Source: Enterovibrio coralii (GTDB taxonomy: Bacteria > Pseudomonadota > Gammaproteobacteria > Enterobacterales > Vibrionaceae). Taken from it: a stretch of 64,000 nucleotides of DNA. The position numbers were made by a program, and so were the translations under genes. Shown here piece by piece: positions 39,473 through 50,022 of the stretch (within the stretch, counting starts at the first letter, position 1; each line of letters begins with the position of its first letter). Location of the stretch: contig NZ_LNTY01000034.1 of assembly GCF_001559595.1 (NCBI RefSeq), positions 772,074 through 836,073 of the forward strand, given 5' to 3'. Under the pieces are notes generated by a model that saw only the letters and a list, made by a program, of their open reading frames with translations, ran no database searches and was not told where the DNA came from.

Positions 39473-41162
39473 TTCGCACTGCTCTCTGCGTCGATAAACT
39501 GCTGCATAAAGCCATTGATATCAGCGATGTTGCACTTCTCGGCGAGCTGATAAAGGCTGGTGGTGGTCAAGTTTGCGGTATCCAACAACGCAGGTTGGCT
39601 GAATACTGTTGTCATTGGTGCGTCGGCAATCAGTTTGCTGTCTGCAATCACAATGGAACGGGTTGTGTATTCCAACACCAAATGCATATCGTGAGAAATG
39701 ATCATTACGGTCACGCCACGCTCTTTGTTCAGACGTTTGATAAACGACAACATCGCCGTGTAGTTGCGATAGTCTTGACCCGCTGTTGGTTCGTCCAAAA
39801 TCAGAAGCTCTGGTTCCATCACCAGAATAGAAGCGATGGTGACACGTTTTTTCTGACCGTAGCTCAGTGCATCGACAGGCCAGTGGCGATATTTACTCAG
39901 GCCACAAAATTCCAGCACTTCCAACACACGCGCTTCAATCTCTGCATCGCTTAAACCTTGATTACGAAGCCGAACGCCACTTCATCCATGATCATGTGAT
40001 GACAGATCATATGATTTGGGTTTTGCATCACCACGCCAACTTTTTTGCTGCGCTCGTAAATGCTCAAATCTGCAAAGTTGTCATTGCCGAAGGTGATTTT
40101 GCCTGCATCTGGGTCAATCACACCCATGATGAGCTTGGTCAGCGTAGATTTGCCCGAACCGTTTTTACCCAACACAGAAACTATTTCGCCACGACGCACT
40201 GAGAACGAAATGTCTTCCAGCGCGTTTTTCTCACCGTCATAGGAATAGGTGATATTTTCTAGTGTCAGTAGCGTGTCGCCAGCTTCTGGCACGTCCTGTT
40301 TTGCATAAGTTGAATGCCATGCTTGAACCGTTGGTGCAAAGGTGTTGATGTCCATTTGCTCCAAGTAAGCAGGCTTATCTTCTGCTTTCAATTGACAGCC
40401 TGCGTGCTTCAACGCAGAGAAATAAAGTGGCTCACGGATACCATGCTTTTCTAGCAGGCCAGACATCATCATGTCATTTGGTTCCATGTCAGCAACGATT
40501 TGTCCGCCGTCCATCAGAATCACGCGATCAACGTGTTTGGTCAGCACATCTTCCAAACGGTGTTCGATGATGATGACCGTTTTATCGGTTTCGCGGTGCA
40601 GTTGATCAATGATCTCGATAGTGCGCTTGCCCGTTTTCGGGTCAAGTGCAGCCAAAGGTTCGTCAAACAGCAGAATGTCAACGTCATCGACCAGAATACC
40701 TGCCAGAGAAACACGTTGCTTTTGACCGCCAGACAAATCTTGCGGTGCATGGTTTAGAAGGGTTTCCATCTCCACCATACGTGCTGTGGACTTCACTAGC
40801 GGGTACATTTCAGCAACCGACATACGTTGGTTCTCAAGCGCAAAGGCGATGTCTTCGCCCACACTCAGGCCTACGAACTGGCTATCGGTATCTTGAAGAA
40901 CTGTGCCGACTTGTTCGGTGAATTGAACAAGCTTCATCGTTTTGGCTTCTAGGCCATTGATCAGCAAAGAACCTGACGATTCACCTTCAATAGAATGCGG
41001 GATGAGGCCGTTAATACATTGGCCAAGGGTGGATTTACCGCTGCCGCTTGGGCCGACGATAAGCACTTTCTCGCCTTTATTAATTGTGAGGTTAATGCCC
41101 TTCAGAGTCGGGTTAACCAGCGCGTCGTAGCGAAAAGTGAAGTTATTAAATTCGATGGTCAT
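39469..41162 (-). pseudogene. ECF transporter double ATPase (EcfA-EcfA' fusion), one-base deletion
   Basis: Two complete ABC domains in one chain. Domain 1: Walker A GPSGSGKST, signature LSGGQKQRVSLAG, Walker B ILLFDEPLAALD. Domain 2: GKNGSGKST, LSYGQKKRVTIAS, LLILDEPTAGQD. One base is missing near 39967, in domain 2 (EVAFG-L-R-NQGLSDAEIEARVLEVLEF when repaired); repaired length 564 residues. YkoD-type fused ATPases are typical of dedicated (group I) ECF transporters. As given, domain 2 would be truncated after MIMDEVAFG. Confidence 0.88.
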
Positions 41163-41170
41163 AGCAAAAA

Positions 41171-41719
41171 TTACGCTTCGGTCAGGTTACGGCACTGTTT
41201 ATTGCGTTTGGCGACAGATTGAAGAATGAAGTAGCCAACAACAGTCACAAGAAGTGCGTTACCTAATGCGATGATGCAAAGCTGTAAAAATACCTTGGTG
41301 AAAGGTTCAGCGTACAAAACGGTATCCAAGAATGCAGAAATGCCGTAGCCAACCACATTGCCGAGAAGTGCTAAAAACGAAAACAGCACAACGTCGAATG
41401 CTGAAAAGTTGCCGTACTTAAGGCGCTTTTTGGTCAGGATAGGGAAAAGGCCAATAACCAGTCCCACAATGCCCGAGCCTAGTACCCAGTTCAGCCAAAT
41501 GCCCCAGCCCGCGAAAAGGTCAGTAACCCAGTGGCCGATAAAGCCAACAAGAAAACCAACGACAGGGCCGAACAATACAGAAAACATAGCCAGGATGGCC
41601 ATCGCGGGTTTAAGCGTGGTATTTGCAAATACCGGGATACCAAACATAGGTAAACCGCCAATACCGTAAAGTGCCGCTCCGATGGCAATAATAACGACTG
41701 TTTTCGCAGAGAAATTCAT
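41171..41719 (-). CDS. ECF transporter substrate-binding S component (UPF0397 family)
   Basis: 182 residues with five to six membrane helices, [20 protein letters not shown] at the start. The family is usually annotated as ECF-type riboflavin transporter S component, an automatic label; the substrate is not proven. A MetJ-like box and a consensus -10 lie upstream and no FMN riboswitch is seen, which argues for a methionine- or sulphur-related ligand instead (inference). First gene of the operon, 8 bases before the ATPase. Confidence 0.85.
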   Translation of the reverse strand: MNFSAKTVVIIAIGAALYGIGGLPMFGIPVFANTTLKPAMAILAMFSVLFGPVVGFLVGFIGHWVTDLFAGWGIWLNWVLGSGIVGLVIGLFPILTKKRLKYGNFSAFDVVLFSFLALLGNVVGYGISAFLDTVLYAEPFTKVFLQLCIIALGNALLVTVVGYFILQSVAKRNKQCRNLTEA

Positions 41720-41806
41720 AATTGTTCCTTTGCTTAGGATGCGAAGAAGGCCGAGTTAAGCCGCATCTCATGCAAAATTTTAAGTGGTTCACAAAAAAGA
41801 GGCGGG

Positions 41807-41855
41807 ATTATATAGGATAAAGGCCCAGAAAGGAAAGCTAAGAGTCTAGACGTCT
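41807..41855 (-). promoter_or_regulatory. ECF operon promoter with MetJ-like box
   Basis: Minus strand: AGACGTCT (perfect met box, 41848-41855) followed by AGACTCTT (5/8), together 13/16 to two tandem met boxes; 27 bases further downstream a perfect -10 TATAAT (41807-41812). The -35 is weak (TTTCCT). One perfect 8-mer is expected about once by chance in 64 kb, so the tandem form and promoter position carry the weight. Confidence 0.5.
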
Positions 41856-41921
41856 AAAAAATCCTGTAAATCAGAATAGACACAAATTTGAGGGTGCGAT
41901 GGGATCAGAGTTGAGATAAAT

Positions 41922-41945
41922 AAAAAAGGCGCCGAAGCGCCTTTT
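41922..41945 (-). terminator. sstT terminator
   Basis: Minus strand: AAAAGGCGC, TTCG loop, GCGCCTTTTTT, 19 bases after the sstT stop. Confidence 0.85.
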
Positions 41946-41963
41946 AAAAGAATATGTTAGGTT

Positions 41964-43202
41964 CTATTTCGCGATGCGTGCTTGCATAGCTTCGCGCTCT
42001 ACAGCACGGCAAGCCGCAGCGGTGAACACAACGTCAGTGGAGCTGTTCAATGCTGTTTCCGCAGAATCTTGAACAACACCAATGATGAAACCAACCGCAA
42101 CAACCTGCATAGCGATATCATTTGGGATACCAAACAGGTTACATGCCAGTGGGATCAGCAGCAGAGAACCGCCCGCAACACCTGATGCGCCACATGCAGA
42201 AACCGCAGCGACGATACTCAGCAGAAGTGCAGTTGCTGCATCAACTTCAATACCCATGGTGTGAACCGCAGCCAGAGTCAGCACAGTGATAGTGATTGCT
42301 GCACCTGCCATGTTGATGGTCGCACCCAGTGGAATCGACACAGAGTACGTATCTTTGTCCAGGTTCAGCTTGCTACACAGTTGCATGTTAACCGGGATGT
42401 TTGCCGCTGAACTGCGAGTAAAGAAGGCAGTAACGCCACTTTCGCGCAGACATTGGAACACCAGAGGATATGGATTGGTGCGCGTTTTCACCCAAACGAT
42501 CACTGGGTTTACAACCAAAGCAATGAATGCCATGGATGCCAGCAATACTGACAAGAGGTGCGCGTAACCCAACAGAGCTTCAAAGCCTGTTTCTGCAAAG
42601 GTTTTTGCTACCAAGCCGAAAATACCAATTGGTGCCAGCTTGATGATGTTCTTAACGATGAACGAAACGCTTTCTGCTACGTCACCAAACACGGTCTTGG
42701 TTGTGTCTGATGCGTGGTGAAGCGCGATACCCAAACCGATTGCCCACGCCAGAATACCGATGAAGTTACCGTTCATCAGGGCATGAATTGGGTTATCAAC
42801 CACGCTGTAAAGCAAGGTCGTGATAACTTGAACAATGCCTTCTGGCGGTGTTACAGCTGTTTGTGATGGTGTCAGCGTCAGTACCGTAGGGAACATAAAG
42901 CTGAGTGCTACCGCTGTAATCGCCGCAGAAAATGTGCCGATAAGGTAGAGCGTGATAATAGGGCGTAGGTGGGTGTGTTGGCCTTTACGCTGGTTGGCGA
43001 TAGAGGCTGCTACAAGAACAAAAACCAAGATTGGAGCAACTGCTTTCAGGGCATTTACGAATAAGTTACCCAAAAAGCCGATGGCTTTTGCGCTGTCTGG
43101 CGAAACGCTAGCTAGCGCGACGCCTGCGATAATACCTACCAGGATCTGGACGACCAGACTGGTATTGGCAATTTTCGCGAAAGGTGATTGTGTTTGCTTC
43201 AT
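41964..43202 (-). CDS. sstT: sodium:serine/threonine symporter SstT
   Basis: 412 residues, dicarboxylate/amino-acid:cation symporter family. Typical N-terminus ([20 protein letters not shown]), serine-rich re-entrant loop ([14 protein letters not shown]) and the second loop with [22 protein letters not shown]; substrate helix with [21 protein letters not shown]. Takes up serine and threonine with sodium, in keeping with a marine host. Intact single gene. Confidence 0.96.
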   Translation of the reverse strand: MKQTQSPFAKIANTSLVVQILVGIIAGVALASVSPDSAKAIGFLGNLFVNALKAVAPILVFVLVAASIANQRKGQHTHLRPIITLYLIGTFSAAITAVALSFMFPTVLTLTPSQTAVTPPEGIVQVITTLLYSVVDNPIHALMNGNFIGILAWAIGLGIALHHASDTTKTVFGDVAESVSFIVKNIIKLAPIGIFGLVAKTFAETGFEALLGYAHLLSVLLASMAFIALVVNPVIVWVKTRTNPYPLVFQCLRESGVTAFFTRSSAANIPVNMQLCSKLNLDKDTYSVSIPLGATINMAGAAITITVLTLAAVHTMGIEVDAATALLLSIVAAVSACGASGVAGGSLLLIPLACNLFGIPNDIAMQVVAVGFIIGVVQDSAETALNSSTDVVFTAAACRAVEREAMQARIAK

Positions 43203-43562
43203 TTTTTCTCACTTCACTGTGTTTTTTATACTGAAACCGCCTCAACGCGCCGCATCGACATCATGTCAATGTGCTCACTATGAAAGGTCATTCGTGACAA
43301 ATAAGGCTTGAGGATGTTTCGGTATAGTTGTGTTAACGCTTGTTAATCGAAGCGATTAAATCAGGTCAAGGAGTAATCTGTAAAGCAGAAAGTAACATAA
43401 TATATCTTCTTAGATCGCAATTGCCTGATTTAATAACAATCAAACGATAACAATCAATGTAAAATATTGTTGATTTTATTGTTAATAAAAAGTTCTCCTG
43501 CGACAAAAAAAGCACCCGAAGGTGCTTTTCACGCTTATTTTTCGCCGTTGAGACGGTGTGTG
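43203..43562. other. intergenic region between sstT and chrR
   Basis: 360 bases, AT-rich on the right. It holds the sstT promoter region (no clear operator identified), a short repeat GTTAACGCTTGTTAA near 43331, and the terminator of the sigma-chrR unit. Confidence 0.4.
43505..43529 (-). terminator. rpoE-chrR operon terminator
   Basis: Minus strand: AAAAGCACC, TTCG loop, GGTGCTTTTTTT. Confidence 0.85.
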
Positions 43563-44225
43563 TTAATAAATCACTCTGCCAACGGTATTGAGCAATTGGC
43601 TGACGCCTTTTGTAAAGTGAAGCGGGGCGTCGGCAACCGTGTAACATAGGCAGCCGTCATGGGTATGTGGCGTGTGATGGTTGCTGGCATCGAGCACAAT
43701 GAAATCACCGGGCACATAGCTATCGTGCTCATCTTCAAAGTGTCCGCTGAGCAGCAGGGTGACTTCCATACCTTTGTGAGTGTGGCTTGGTACACTGCCG
43801 TTCATGCCGATATGCAAAAGACTTGCTCTCATGTCGCCTTCGTTTAACGGCAGACGAGCACGACTAATGGCACCAATCGAGCTCCATCCAAGATGGTGAT
43901 AGCGTCGCAGCGCGATAGGTAGCGTGTATCTGTCACCGCCAACATCAATTTCAGACGCAGGGGATGGACTAACGAGAGTCAAGGGTGCGCTGGTGTCATT
44001 AATAATGGCTGACATCATGCCAGCGAATTCATCTTGCGCTTCTTGTGCTGCAGCTTCTTGTTTGTCGAATGCTTCAGCAGCCAATTCTTTCTCAAACTGA
44101 ATCACTTTTGCTTGGCAGTGTTCGCACATTTCACAGTGTGCAGACACGGCAATCGACATGGATGCGAGTAGCGATCCTGCTGCATGCTCTTTCAGGAGGT
44201 CATCAGACGGGTGGTACTTAATCAT
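43563..44225 (-). CDS. chrR: ChrR-family zinc anti-sigma factor
   Basis: 220 residues from ATG 44225 (GGAGGTG 4 bases upstream; the ATG one codon before is too close). N-terminal anti-sigma domain with zinc ligands KYHPSDDLL and AHCEMCEHC (HxxxCxxC), and a C-terminal cupin domain with SHTHKGMEV, SGHFEDEHD and NHHTPHTHDG. In Rhodobacter, ChrR holds sigma-E inactive until singlet oxygen or organic peroxide appears. Overlaps the sigma gene, a standard coupled pair. Confidence 0.92.
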   Translation of the reverse strand: MIKYHPSDDLLKEHAAGSLLASMSIAVSAHCEMCEHCQAKVIQFEKELAAEAFDKQEAAAQEAQDEFAGMMSAIINDTSAPLTLVSPSPASEIDVGGDRYTLPIALRRYHHLGWSSIGAISRARLPLNEGDMRASLLHIGMNGSVPSHTHKGMEVTLLLSGHFEDEHDSYVPGDFIVLDASNHHTPHTHDGCLCYTVADAPLHFTKGVSQLLNTVGRVIY

Positions 44226-44850
44226 CATTCACCTCCAGATGAGTGCGTAATTTTTGTAAACCAAGGCGAAGGCGCGATTTGATCGTGCCTAGGGGAACAT
44301 TGAGTTGGTCTGCAAGCTCTTGGTGTGTGAGCTGCTTGAGGTAAACACCTATAACGACTTGTTGCTGTAAATCGGGGAGCAAATCAATGTAAGACAAAAG
44401 CTGCGTTTGAATCTGATCTTGCAACGCTTCATCTTCCTGCTCGCCGCTCTCTCCGTCTATCAAAGGCCAGATATCTCCGCTTAGGCAATCCTCGCGGTTG
44501 CTCTTTACCTTTCTCAGCATGTCAAAGCTAACGTTACGCATGATTGTAAAGACCCAGGTGGACGCGCCACCTTTAGAGCCATCGTACAAATGCGCTTTGC
44601 GCCAAACCAGCGTCATCGTTTCTTGCACAAGCTCCATGGCTTGACCGTCAACTCGAAGATGCCGCAGCCCGTAGGCCTTTACCTTGGGAGCAAAGTATGT
44701 AAACAAGGTTGCAAAAGCAGGTTCGTCTCTATCGACGGCGACGCGCTGTAAAAGCTCAGCCAGTTGTTCTGGTGAAGGTGCTGACATAGAAGAATGACTT
44801 CTTGGGCGATTCTTGATAGTAGGATTATACGTGTTTTCAATCCTTTCCAT
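44218..44850 (-). CDS. rpoE: ECF sigma factor, RpoE-ChrR type (ECF11)
   Basis: About 210 residues from ATG 44850; a later ATG at 44787 (MSAPSPEQLAELL) is an alternative closer to homologues. Sigma region 2 (DEPAFATLFTYFAPKVKAYG; ELVQETMTLVWRKAHLYD; ASTWVFTIMRNVSFDMLR) and region 4 (LPDLQQQVVIGVYLKQLTH; LNVPLGTIKSRLRLGL). Cognate of the overlapping ChrR. Known regulons of such sigmas include photolyase, fatty-acid cyclopropanation and other photo-oxidative defence genes; no target promoter was identified here. This is not the envelope-stress RpoE of E. coli. Confidence 0.9.
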   Translation of the reverse strand: MERIENTYNPTIKNRPRSHSSMSAPSPEQLAELLQRVAVDRDEPAFATLFTYFAPKVKAYGLRHLRVDGQAMELVQETMTLVWRKAHLYDGSKGGASTWVFTIMRNVSFDMLRKVKSNREDCLSGDIWPLIDGESGEQEDEALQDQIQTQLLSYIDLLPDLQQQVVIGVYLKQLTHQELADQLNVPLGTIKSRLRLGLQKLRTHLEVNDD

Positions 44851-44918
44851 GATGCCTATATCCTGATATCTGTCGTTTCTTGACCTTCTTAACAAAACGA
44901 ATGGAAGAGGGAAAAGGA

Positions 44919-45484
44919 TCACTCGGGGCTATTGTTTTCTTCAATCAGGAGCATGGAGATAAAGTTCTTGGCCTCGTCCAAGTCGGATTGCGCCATAAAC
45001 CATTGTCGTTGTTGATTGCCAAGGGGGAGGATTTCGAGCCAGCGCTGGCATACCCAAGAGAGATTGTCGATATCGAGGGTTTGATTGTATTGCGCAGCAT
45101 GTTCTGGATGAGATTCGAACAGTGCTTCAAGTGCTTGTCCCAACACACCAGCATTTTCAGTGGACGCGGGCCATTCAGGTAGAAAGGACACATCTCCCTT
45201 CCACAACCCATCAGAGTCCTGTTGTGTAACATCGGTAATTTGAACGCGTGAGGCACCTTTTATCGTGATGCCGAGAAGGCCATCTGGCAGGGTTTCGAAG
45301 TCCACAATGTGCACCAATGTGCCATAAGCACAAATGGCATCGCCGTCTTTCATAGCGAGAACGAATCCGCGGTTATCCGCCATCGATTCTTTCACCAAAC
45401 GCACGTATCTCGCTCGAATATTCTCAGCTTCGTAATGCCGTTTGGGAGCAAAAATATGGGAAGCGGGAAAAGACCTAATTGCAT
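44919..45484 (-). pseudogene. Lon N-terminal (LON substrate-binding) domain protein, one-base deletion
   Basis: ATG 45484 follows GGAGGTATAA and reads MQLGLFPLPIFLLPNGITKL then RIFE, the exact start of a LON-domain protein; one G is missing near 45413 (GAG-GCG-AGA), after which the frame continues RYVRLVKESMADNRGFVL to NNSPE, stop 44919. Repaired length 188 residues. Reading without repair would invent an unrelated N-terminus from 45539. No AAA or protease domain, so it is a stand-alone LON domain as in many proteobacteria; role unknown. It lies between bioA (72-base gap) and the sigma gene, all on one strand. Confidence 0.85.
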
Positions 45485-45556
45485 TTATACCTCCGTGAAT
45501 TACCTCCAAAAATACGGAGGCAATTCCGGGAGCGATCACATCTGTGTTTCAACTTG

Positions 45557-46813
45557 TCAGATACAAGAGGCAATAGCATCAATAAGTTGCTTCAATTGGT
45601 CGTCACTGATGTCATAAGGCGGCATCACGTAAACCAGTCGACCAAAAGGTCGAATCCAGACACCGTGCTCGACAAATCGTTTTTGAATCTCTTCGAGATT
45701 GACGGGGGCATGTAACTCCACGACACCAATCGCACCAAGCCATCTCACTTTGCTGACCTTGTCATGCTCTGCCAATGTCGGAAGATTTGAAGCAAACACG
45801 CTTTCGATATTCGACACTTTTTCCTGCCAGTTAGTGTCCTGCAAGAGTTGCAGGCTGGCATTGGCAACTGCACTGGAAAGTGGATTACCCATAAACGTTG
45901 GCCCATGCATGAAACAACCCGCTTCCCCACCACAAACAGTATCTGCAACGTGTTTTGTGGTGATCGTGGCGGCCATTGTCATGTAGCCACCGGTAAGGGC
46001 TTTACCAACACACATGATGTCTGGCGTGATATCAGAATGCTCACAGGCAAACAGTTTTCCTGTTCGACCAAAGCCTGTGGCAATTTCGTCGGAGATCAGC
46101 AAGATGCCAAATTCATCGCACAATTCGCGAACACGTTTTAGATAGGTAGGGTGGTAAATACGCATGCCACCGGCACCTTGTACGATAGGCTCTAGAATTA
46201 CTGCCGCAATCGTATCTTTATTTTCAATCAGTTTGGTTTGGAAATCTTGGATGTCTTCCTCTTGCCAGTCTTCGAAAAAACCGCAAGTCGGCGAATCAGC
46301 AAAAATGTGCTCAGGTAAAAAGCCCTTGTAGAGCTTATGCATTGAGTTATCAGGGTCGGTCACTGACATCGCGGCAAAGCTGTCGCCATGATAACCGTGT
46401 CGCAAGGTAAGAAATTTTGCCCGAGGTGTGCCTTTTGCGTGCCAATACTGCAATGCCATTTTTAAAGACACTTCTACAGAGATTGATCCCGAGTCACACA
46501 AGAAGACCTTCTCCAACGCGTCAGGCGTCATCTCAACCAGTTTTTTACATAGGTTGATCGCCGGATCATGTGTGATCCCGCCAAACATCACATGGGACAT
46601 TTTACTCAACTGCTCGGTCACGGCCTGGTTAAGCACAGGATGGTTGTAGCCGTGGATAGCCGCCCACCATGAAGACATGCCATCAATCAAAGCTGTACCG
46701 TCTTCGAGATAGAGGTTTACGCCATTGGCGTGTGTTACCGGGTAGCAGGTGAGGGGCTCAAGAGTAGACGTGTAAGGATGCCAAATATGGTCGCGGTCGA
46801 AAGAAATATCCAT
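45557..46813 (-). CDS. bioA: adenosylmethionine-8-amino-7-oxononanoate aminotransferase BioA
   Basis: 418 residues, PLP class III aminotransferase. Makes 7,8-diaminopelargonate using SAM as amino donor. Motifs: DGMSSWWAAIHGYNHP, DSGSISVEVSLKMALQYW, LISDEIATGFGRTG, and the PLP lysine in CVGKALTGGY. Divergent from bioBFCD with a BirA operator between. The DSGS rather than DSGSV-AVE reading and all active-site parts are intact. Confidence 0.96.
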   Translation of the reverse strand: MDISFDRDHIWHPYTSTLEPLTCYPVTHANGVNLYLEDGTALIDGMSSWWAAIHGYNHPVLNQAVTEQLSKMSHVMFGGITHDPAINLCKKLVEMTPDALEKVFLCDSGSISVEVSLKMALQYWHAKGTPRAKFLTLRHGYHGDSFAAMSVTDPDNSMHKLYKGFLPEHIFADSPTCGFFEDWQEEDIQDFQTKLIENKDTIAAVILEPIVQGAGGMRIYHPTYLKRVRELCDEFGILLISDEIATGFGRTGKLFACEHSDITPDIMCVGKALTGGYMTMAATITTKHVADTVCGGEAGCFMHGPTFMGNPLSSAVANASLQLLQDTNWQEKVSNIESVFASNLPTLAEHDKVSKVRWLGAIGVVELHAPVNLEEIQKRFVEHGVWIRPFGRLVYVMPPYDISDDQLKQLIDAIASCI

Positions 46814-46831
46814 GTATAAATAATGTCCAAT

Positions 46832-46864
46832 TGTAAACTATGTGATTCGTTCTCTGTTGACATT
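46832..46864. promoter_or_regulatory. BirA (bio) operator
   Basis: TTGTAAACT (8/9 to the BirA half-site TTGTAAACC), 15-base spacer, TGTTGACAT (6/9 to GGTTTACAA), located 18 bases from the bioA start and about 100 from bioB. Position between the divergent bio genes supports biotin-dependent BirA repression of both. Confidence 0.7.
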
Positions 46865-46966
46865 GTAAAGGCGGACTTTAGACTGAACAAGCTATACCGA
46901 AAAACACTTACGAAAAGTGTCAGAGTTTTTTTCGGTATATCAATCAACCAATTCGAGGTACTACAG

Positions 46967-48019
46967 GTGGAAGTTCGCCATAACTGGACTGTCGAGGAAG
47001 TGCAGGCCCTCTTTGAAAAACCCTTTATGGATTTGATGTTCGAAGCGCAACAAGTTCATCGTCAGTATCAGCCTGCGAACCAGGTGCAAGTCAGTACACT
47101 TCTTTCCATCAAAACAGGTGCTTGCCCAGAGGATTGTAAGTATTGCCCACAGAGCGCGCATTACCGCACAGACGTGGAAAAAGAGCGTTTATTGGAAGTA
47201 GAGCGTGTGCTCGATGCTGCACAAAAAGCGAAACGTTCTGGCGCAACCCGCTTCTGTATGGGAGCCGCGTGGAAAAACCCTAAAGCGCGTGATATGCCTT
47301 ACCTCAAGGACATGATTCAAGGCGTCAAAGGAATGGGATTAGAAACCTGTATGACATTGGGGATGTTGACGTCCGATCAAGCCACAGAGCTTGCGGACGC
47401 TGGCCTTGATTACTACAACCACAATCTCGATACCTCCCGAGAGCACTACAGCAATATCATCACAACCCGTACCTTCCAAGATCGCCTAGACACTCTGTCC
47501 CATGTGCGTGAAGCAGGAATGAAAGTATGTTCTGGTGGCATTATTGGTCTTGGCGAAAGTGCCTCGGACCGCGCGGGTTTGCTGGTGGAACTTGCGAATT
47601 TGCCGCATCACCCAGAGAGCGTGCCAATTAACATGTTGGTGAAAGTGAAAGGCACCCCGCTTGAGTCTGTCGATGACGTTGAGCCTTTCGATTTTGTGCG
47701 TATTATCGCTGTCGCTCGAATCATGATGCCGAAATCCGCTGTTCGTCTGTCTGCTGGTCGTGAAAACATGAACGAGCAGATGCAGGCGATGTGTTTTATG
47801 GCGGGCGCAAATTCCATCTTCTACGGATGCAAATTGCTGACCACACCAAACCCTGACGAAGATTCGGATATGCAGCTATTCAAAAAGCTGGGTATCAATA
47901 GCGAGCAAACCAGTCAAAAGCCCGATGAAGTGCAAGAAGAAGTATTGATGAACCAAGTGGCGCAACGCGTGGCGTCGCGTCCTGGTAAAGATGACTTGTT
48001 CTACGAAGCGAACGTTTAG
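46967..48019 (+). CDS. bioB: biotin synthase BioB
   Basis: 350 residues from GTG 46967, chosen because GAGGT lies 7 bases upstream and the protein then starts [16 protein letters not shown] like Vibrio BioB; a 48-codon extension from 46823 would run through the operator. Radical [12 protein letters not shown] (CxxxCxxC); 2Fe-2S ligands in [21 protein letters not shown] and RLSAGRENM. Inserts sulphur into dethiobiotin. Confidence 0.97.
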   Translation: MEVRHNWTVEEVQALFEKPFMDLMFEAQQVHRQYQPANQVQVSTLLSIKTGACPEDCKYCPQSAHYRTDVEKERLLEVERVLDAAQKAKRSGATRFCMGAAWKNPKARDMPYLKDMIQGVKGMGLETCMTLGMLTSDQATELADAGLDYYNHNLDTSREHYSNIITTRTFQDRLDTLSHVREAGMKVCSGGIIGLGESASDRAGLLVELANLPHHPESVPINMLVKVKGTPLESVDDVEPFDFVRIIAVARIMMPKSAVRLSAGRENMNEQMQAMCFMAGANSIFYGCKLLTTPNPDEDSDMQLFKKLGINSEQTSQKPDEVQEEVLMNQVAQRVASRPGKDDLFYEANV

Positions 48020-48034
48020 GGAGTTGCCTAAACC

Positions 48035-49210
48035 ATGACGCACACATGCCAGTTGCATCGCCGTATCGAGCAAAAGCTTGAAGATCGCCGGCAGAAGAAT
48101 CTTCATCGGCAGGTTAACACCTTCCAACAAAATAGTGCTGGTCTTATCGATAGAAGTGGCCAGCACTTCATTAACTTTTCCAGCAATGACTATCTGGGCT
48201 TAGCGTCTGAACCTGCATTAGTAAATGCTTGGCAAGAGGGGCTGACGCTTTATGGTGCGGGCAGCACTGCGTCACCGCTAGTCACGGGCTTTAGCAAACC
48301 TCATGAAGAGCTAGAAGCGGCATTGAGTGACTGGCTTGGTTTTGACCGCGCGATTTTGTTTAGCAGTGGTTTTTCTGCCAACCAAGCCGTCTTGTTCTCC
48401 TTGCTCGAAAAAAATGACCTCCTTATTCAAGACAAGCTAAATCACGCCTCACTGATGGAAGCTGGCATGCTTTCAGAAGCAAAGATGAAGCGATTTCAGC
48501 ACAATGATGTTGAAAAACTCCGAACGGCATTGATGTCAGATAACACCTCAGCGGCAAAGCTTGTGGTGACAGAAGGGGTGTTCAGCATGGATGGAGACTT
48601 GGCACCGCTTGCTGATATCCATCCTATTTGTCGACAACAGAAAGCATGGCTGATGGTTGATGATGCTCACGGTGTGGGCGTGCTGGGAAATGAAGGTCGC
48701 GGTAGCTGTGACAATGCAGGAATTAAACCGGACATCTTGATTGTGACCTTTGGTAAAGCGTTCGGCATGATGGGAGCGGCGGTACTTTGTAGTCAAGACC
48801 TCCACGATTACCTGACGCAGTTTGCCCGTCACTATGTCTATTCAACGGCGATGCCGCCTGCGCAAGCACATGCCTTGTTACATGCCTTGTCCGCCATTCG
48901 GACGCAGAGTTGGCGACGAGAGAAGCTTGCCACCCTATCCGAGGTATTTCATGAGGTGCTGGACGATGTCTTTGGCATCGTGAAAACACGCACGCCGATC
49001 AAACCCGTGATTATTGGTGATGTGGAGAAGATGCAAGGCATCGCTTCATCCTTAAAATCACACGGTTTTTGGACCGGGGCTATCAGACCGCCAACGGTGC
49101 CAGTAAACAGTGCGCGTCTTAGAGCAACATTGTCGGTTAATCATTGCGAAAAGCAGGTGAGAGAATTTGCTTCAACGTTACGGCACTTATTAACGGCGGA
49201 GGAAGTATGA
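48035..49210 (+). CDS. bioF: 8-amino-7-oxononanoate synthase BioF
   Basis: 391 residues, PLP alpha-oxoamine synthase. Joins pimeloyl-ACP and alanine. NFSSNDYLGLASEPAL at the start, VDDAHGVGVLGNEGRG, and the PLP lysine in TFGKAFGMMGAAV. 15 bases after bioB; its stop overlaps the bioC start (ATGA). Confidence 0.96.
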   Translation: MTHTCQLHRRIEQKLEDRRQKNLHRQVNTFQQNSAGLIDRSGQHFINFSSNDYLGLASEPALVNAWQEGLTLYGAGSTASPLVTGFSKPHEELEAALSDWLGFDRAILFSSGFSANQAVLFSLLEKNDLLIQDKLNHASLMEAGMLSEAKMKRFQHNDVEKLRTALMSDNTSAAKLVVTEGVFSMDGDLAPLADIHPICRQQKAWLMVDDAHGVGVLGNEGRGSCDNAGIKPDILIVTFGKAFGMMGAAVLCSQDLHDYLTQFARHYVYSTAMPPAQAHALLHALSAIRTQSWRREKLATLSEVFHEVLDDVFGIVKTRTPIKPVIIGDVEKMQGIASSLKSHGFWTGAIRPPTVPVNSARLRATLSVNHCEKQVREFASTLRHLLTAEEV

Positions 49211-50022
49211 GCCAAGCAGAATCTCTGACGTTTGACAGTGTCGAGCAATTAAATGAAGAGAAAGCCGCCATCAAAGCAGCCTTTGGACGCGCTGCGGCGA
49301 CTTACGATAAGAGTGCGGCTTTTCAACGCCGAGTTGGGCACGCACTGCTGGATCTCGAAGAAGAATGGAGCGGCAAGAGAGTGCTCGACTTAGGATGTGG
49401 CACAGGCTATTTCACCGAGCAACTGCTGCATAAAGGCGCGAACGTAGTGGCACTCGACTTGTCTGAGCAAATGTTGGATCAGGCGCGTTTGCGTTGCGGA
49501 GGCAGTGCTGAGTACGTGTCTGGCGATGCGGAGTGCTTGCCGTTTGATGACGACAGTTTTGACATCGCATTTAGCTCACTAGCACTGCAATGGTGTAATG
49601 ATTTATCTATACCTCTCAGAGAGTTGCGCCGCGTTGTGAAACCTGGTGGTAAGGTTATATTTTCAACACTTATTGATGGATCGTTACAAGAGCTGAAACA
49701 GGCGTGGCAACTCGTTGATCTGCATCAACACGTTAATGACTTCTTAACATTAAATCAGGTAAAGCTTGCGCTTGCTCAATCTGGCTCGCAAAACTACACC
49801 CTAGAATGTAAGCCACTTGTTGAAAGGTATCCTTCTGCAATGGCTCTTATGCGTGATTTGAAGGGTATTGGAGCAACACATTTGTCTGAAGGACGAAATG
49901 CGGGACTGAGTGGAAAGGCGCGCTTTTCGGCATTAGAAAATGCCTACCGTGCTTTCCAATTTGAAGACGGTACGGTTCCCGCAACATATCAGGTTGGCTT
50001 TGGAGCGATTCACAATGACTAA
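49207..50022 (+). CDS. bioC: malonyl-ACP O-methyltransferase BioC
   Basis: 271 residues from ATG 49207, inside the ATGA overlap with bioF. SAM methyltransferase: motif [27 protein letters not shown], and post-motifs [22 protein letters not shown]. Caps malonyl-ACP as a methyl ester so the fatty acid cycle can build pimelate. No bioH in the window. Confidence 0.95.
   Translation: MSQAESLTFDSVEQLNEEKAAIKAAFGRAAATYDKSAAFQRRVGHALLDLEEEWSGKRVLDLGCGTGYFTEQLLHKGANVVALDLSEQMLDQARLRCGGSAEYVSGDAECLPFDDDSFDIAFSSLALQWCNDLSIPLRELRRVVKPGGKVIFSTLIDGSLQELKQAWQLVDLHQHVNDFLTLNQVKLALAQSGSQNYTLECKPLVERYPSAMALMRDLKGIGATHLSEGRNAGLSGKARFSALENAYRAFQFEDGTVPATYQVGFGAIHND

Noticed and set aside
41720..41921. Possible FMN or TPP riboswitch before the ECF transporter
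   Set aside because: The 200-base interval lacks the conserved aptamer segments; a promoter and MetJ-like box explain it better.
46823..46966. 48-codon N-terminal extension of BioB
   Set aside because: It runs through the BirA operator, has no family match and a good ribosome site precedes GTG 46967.
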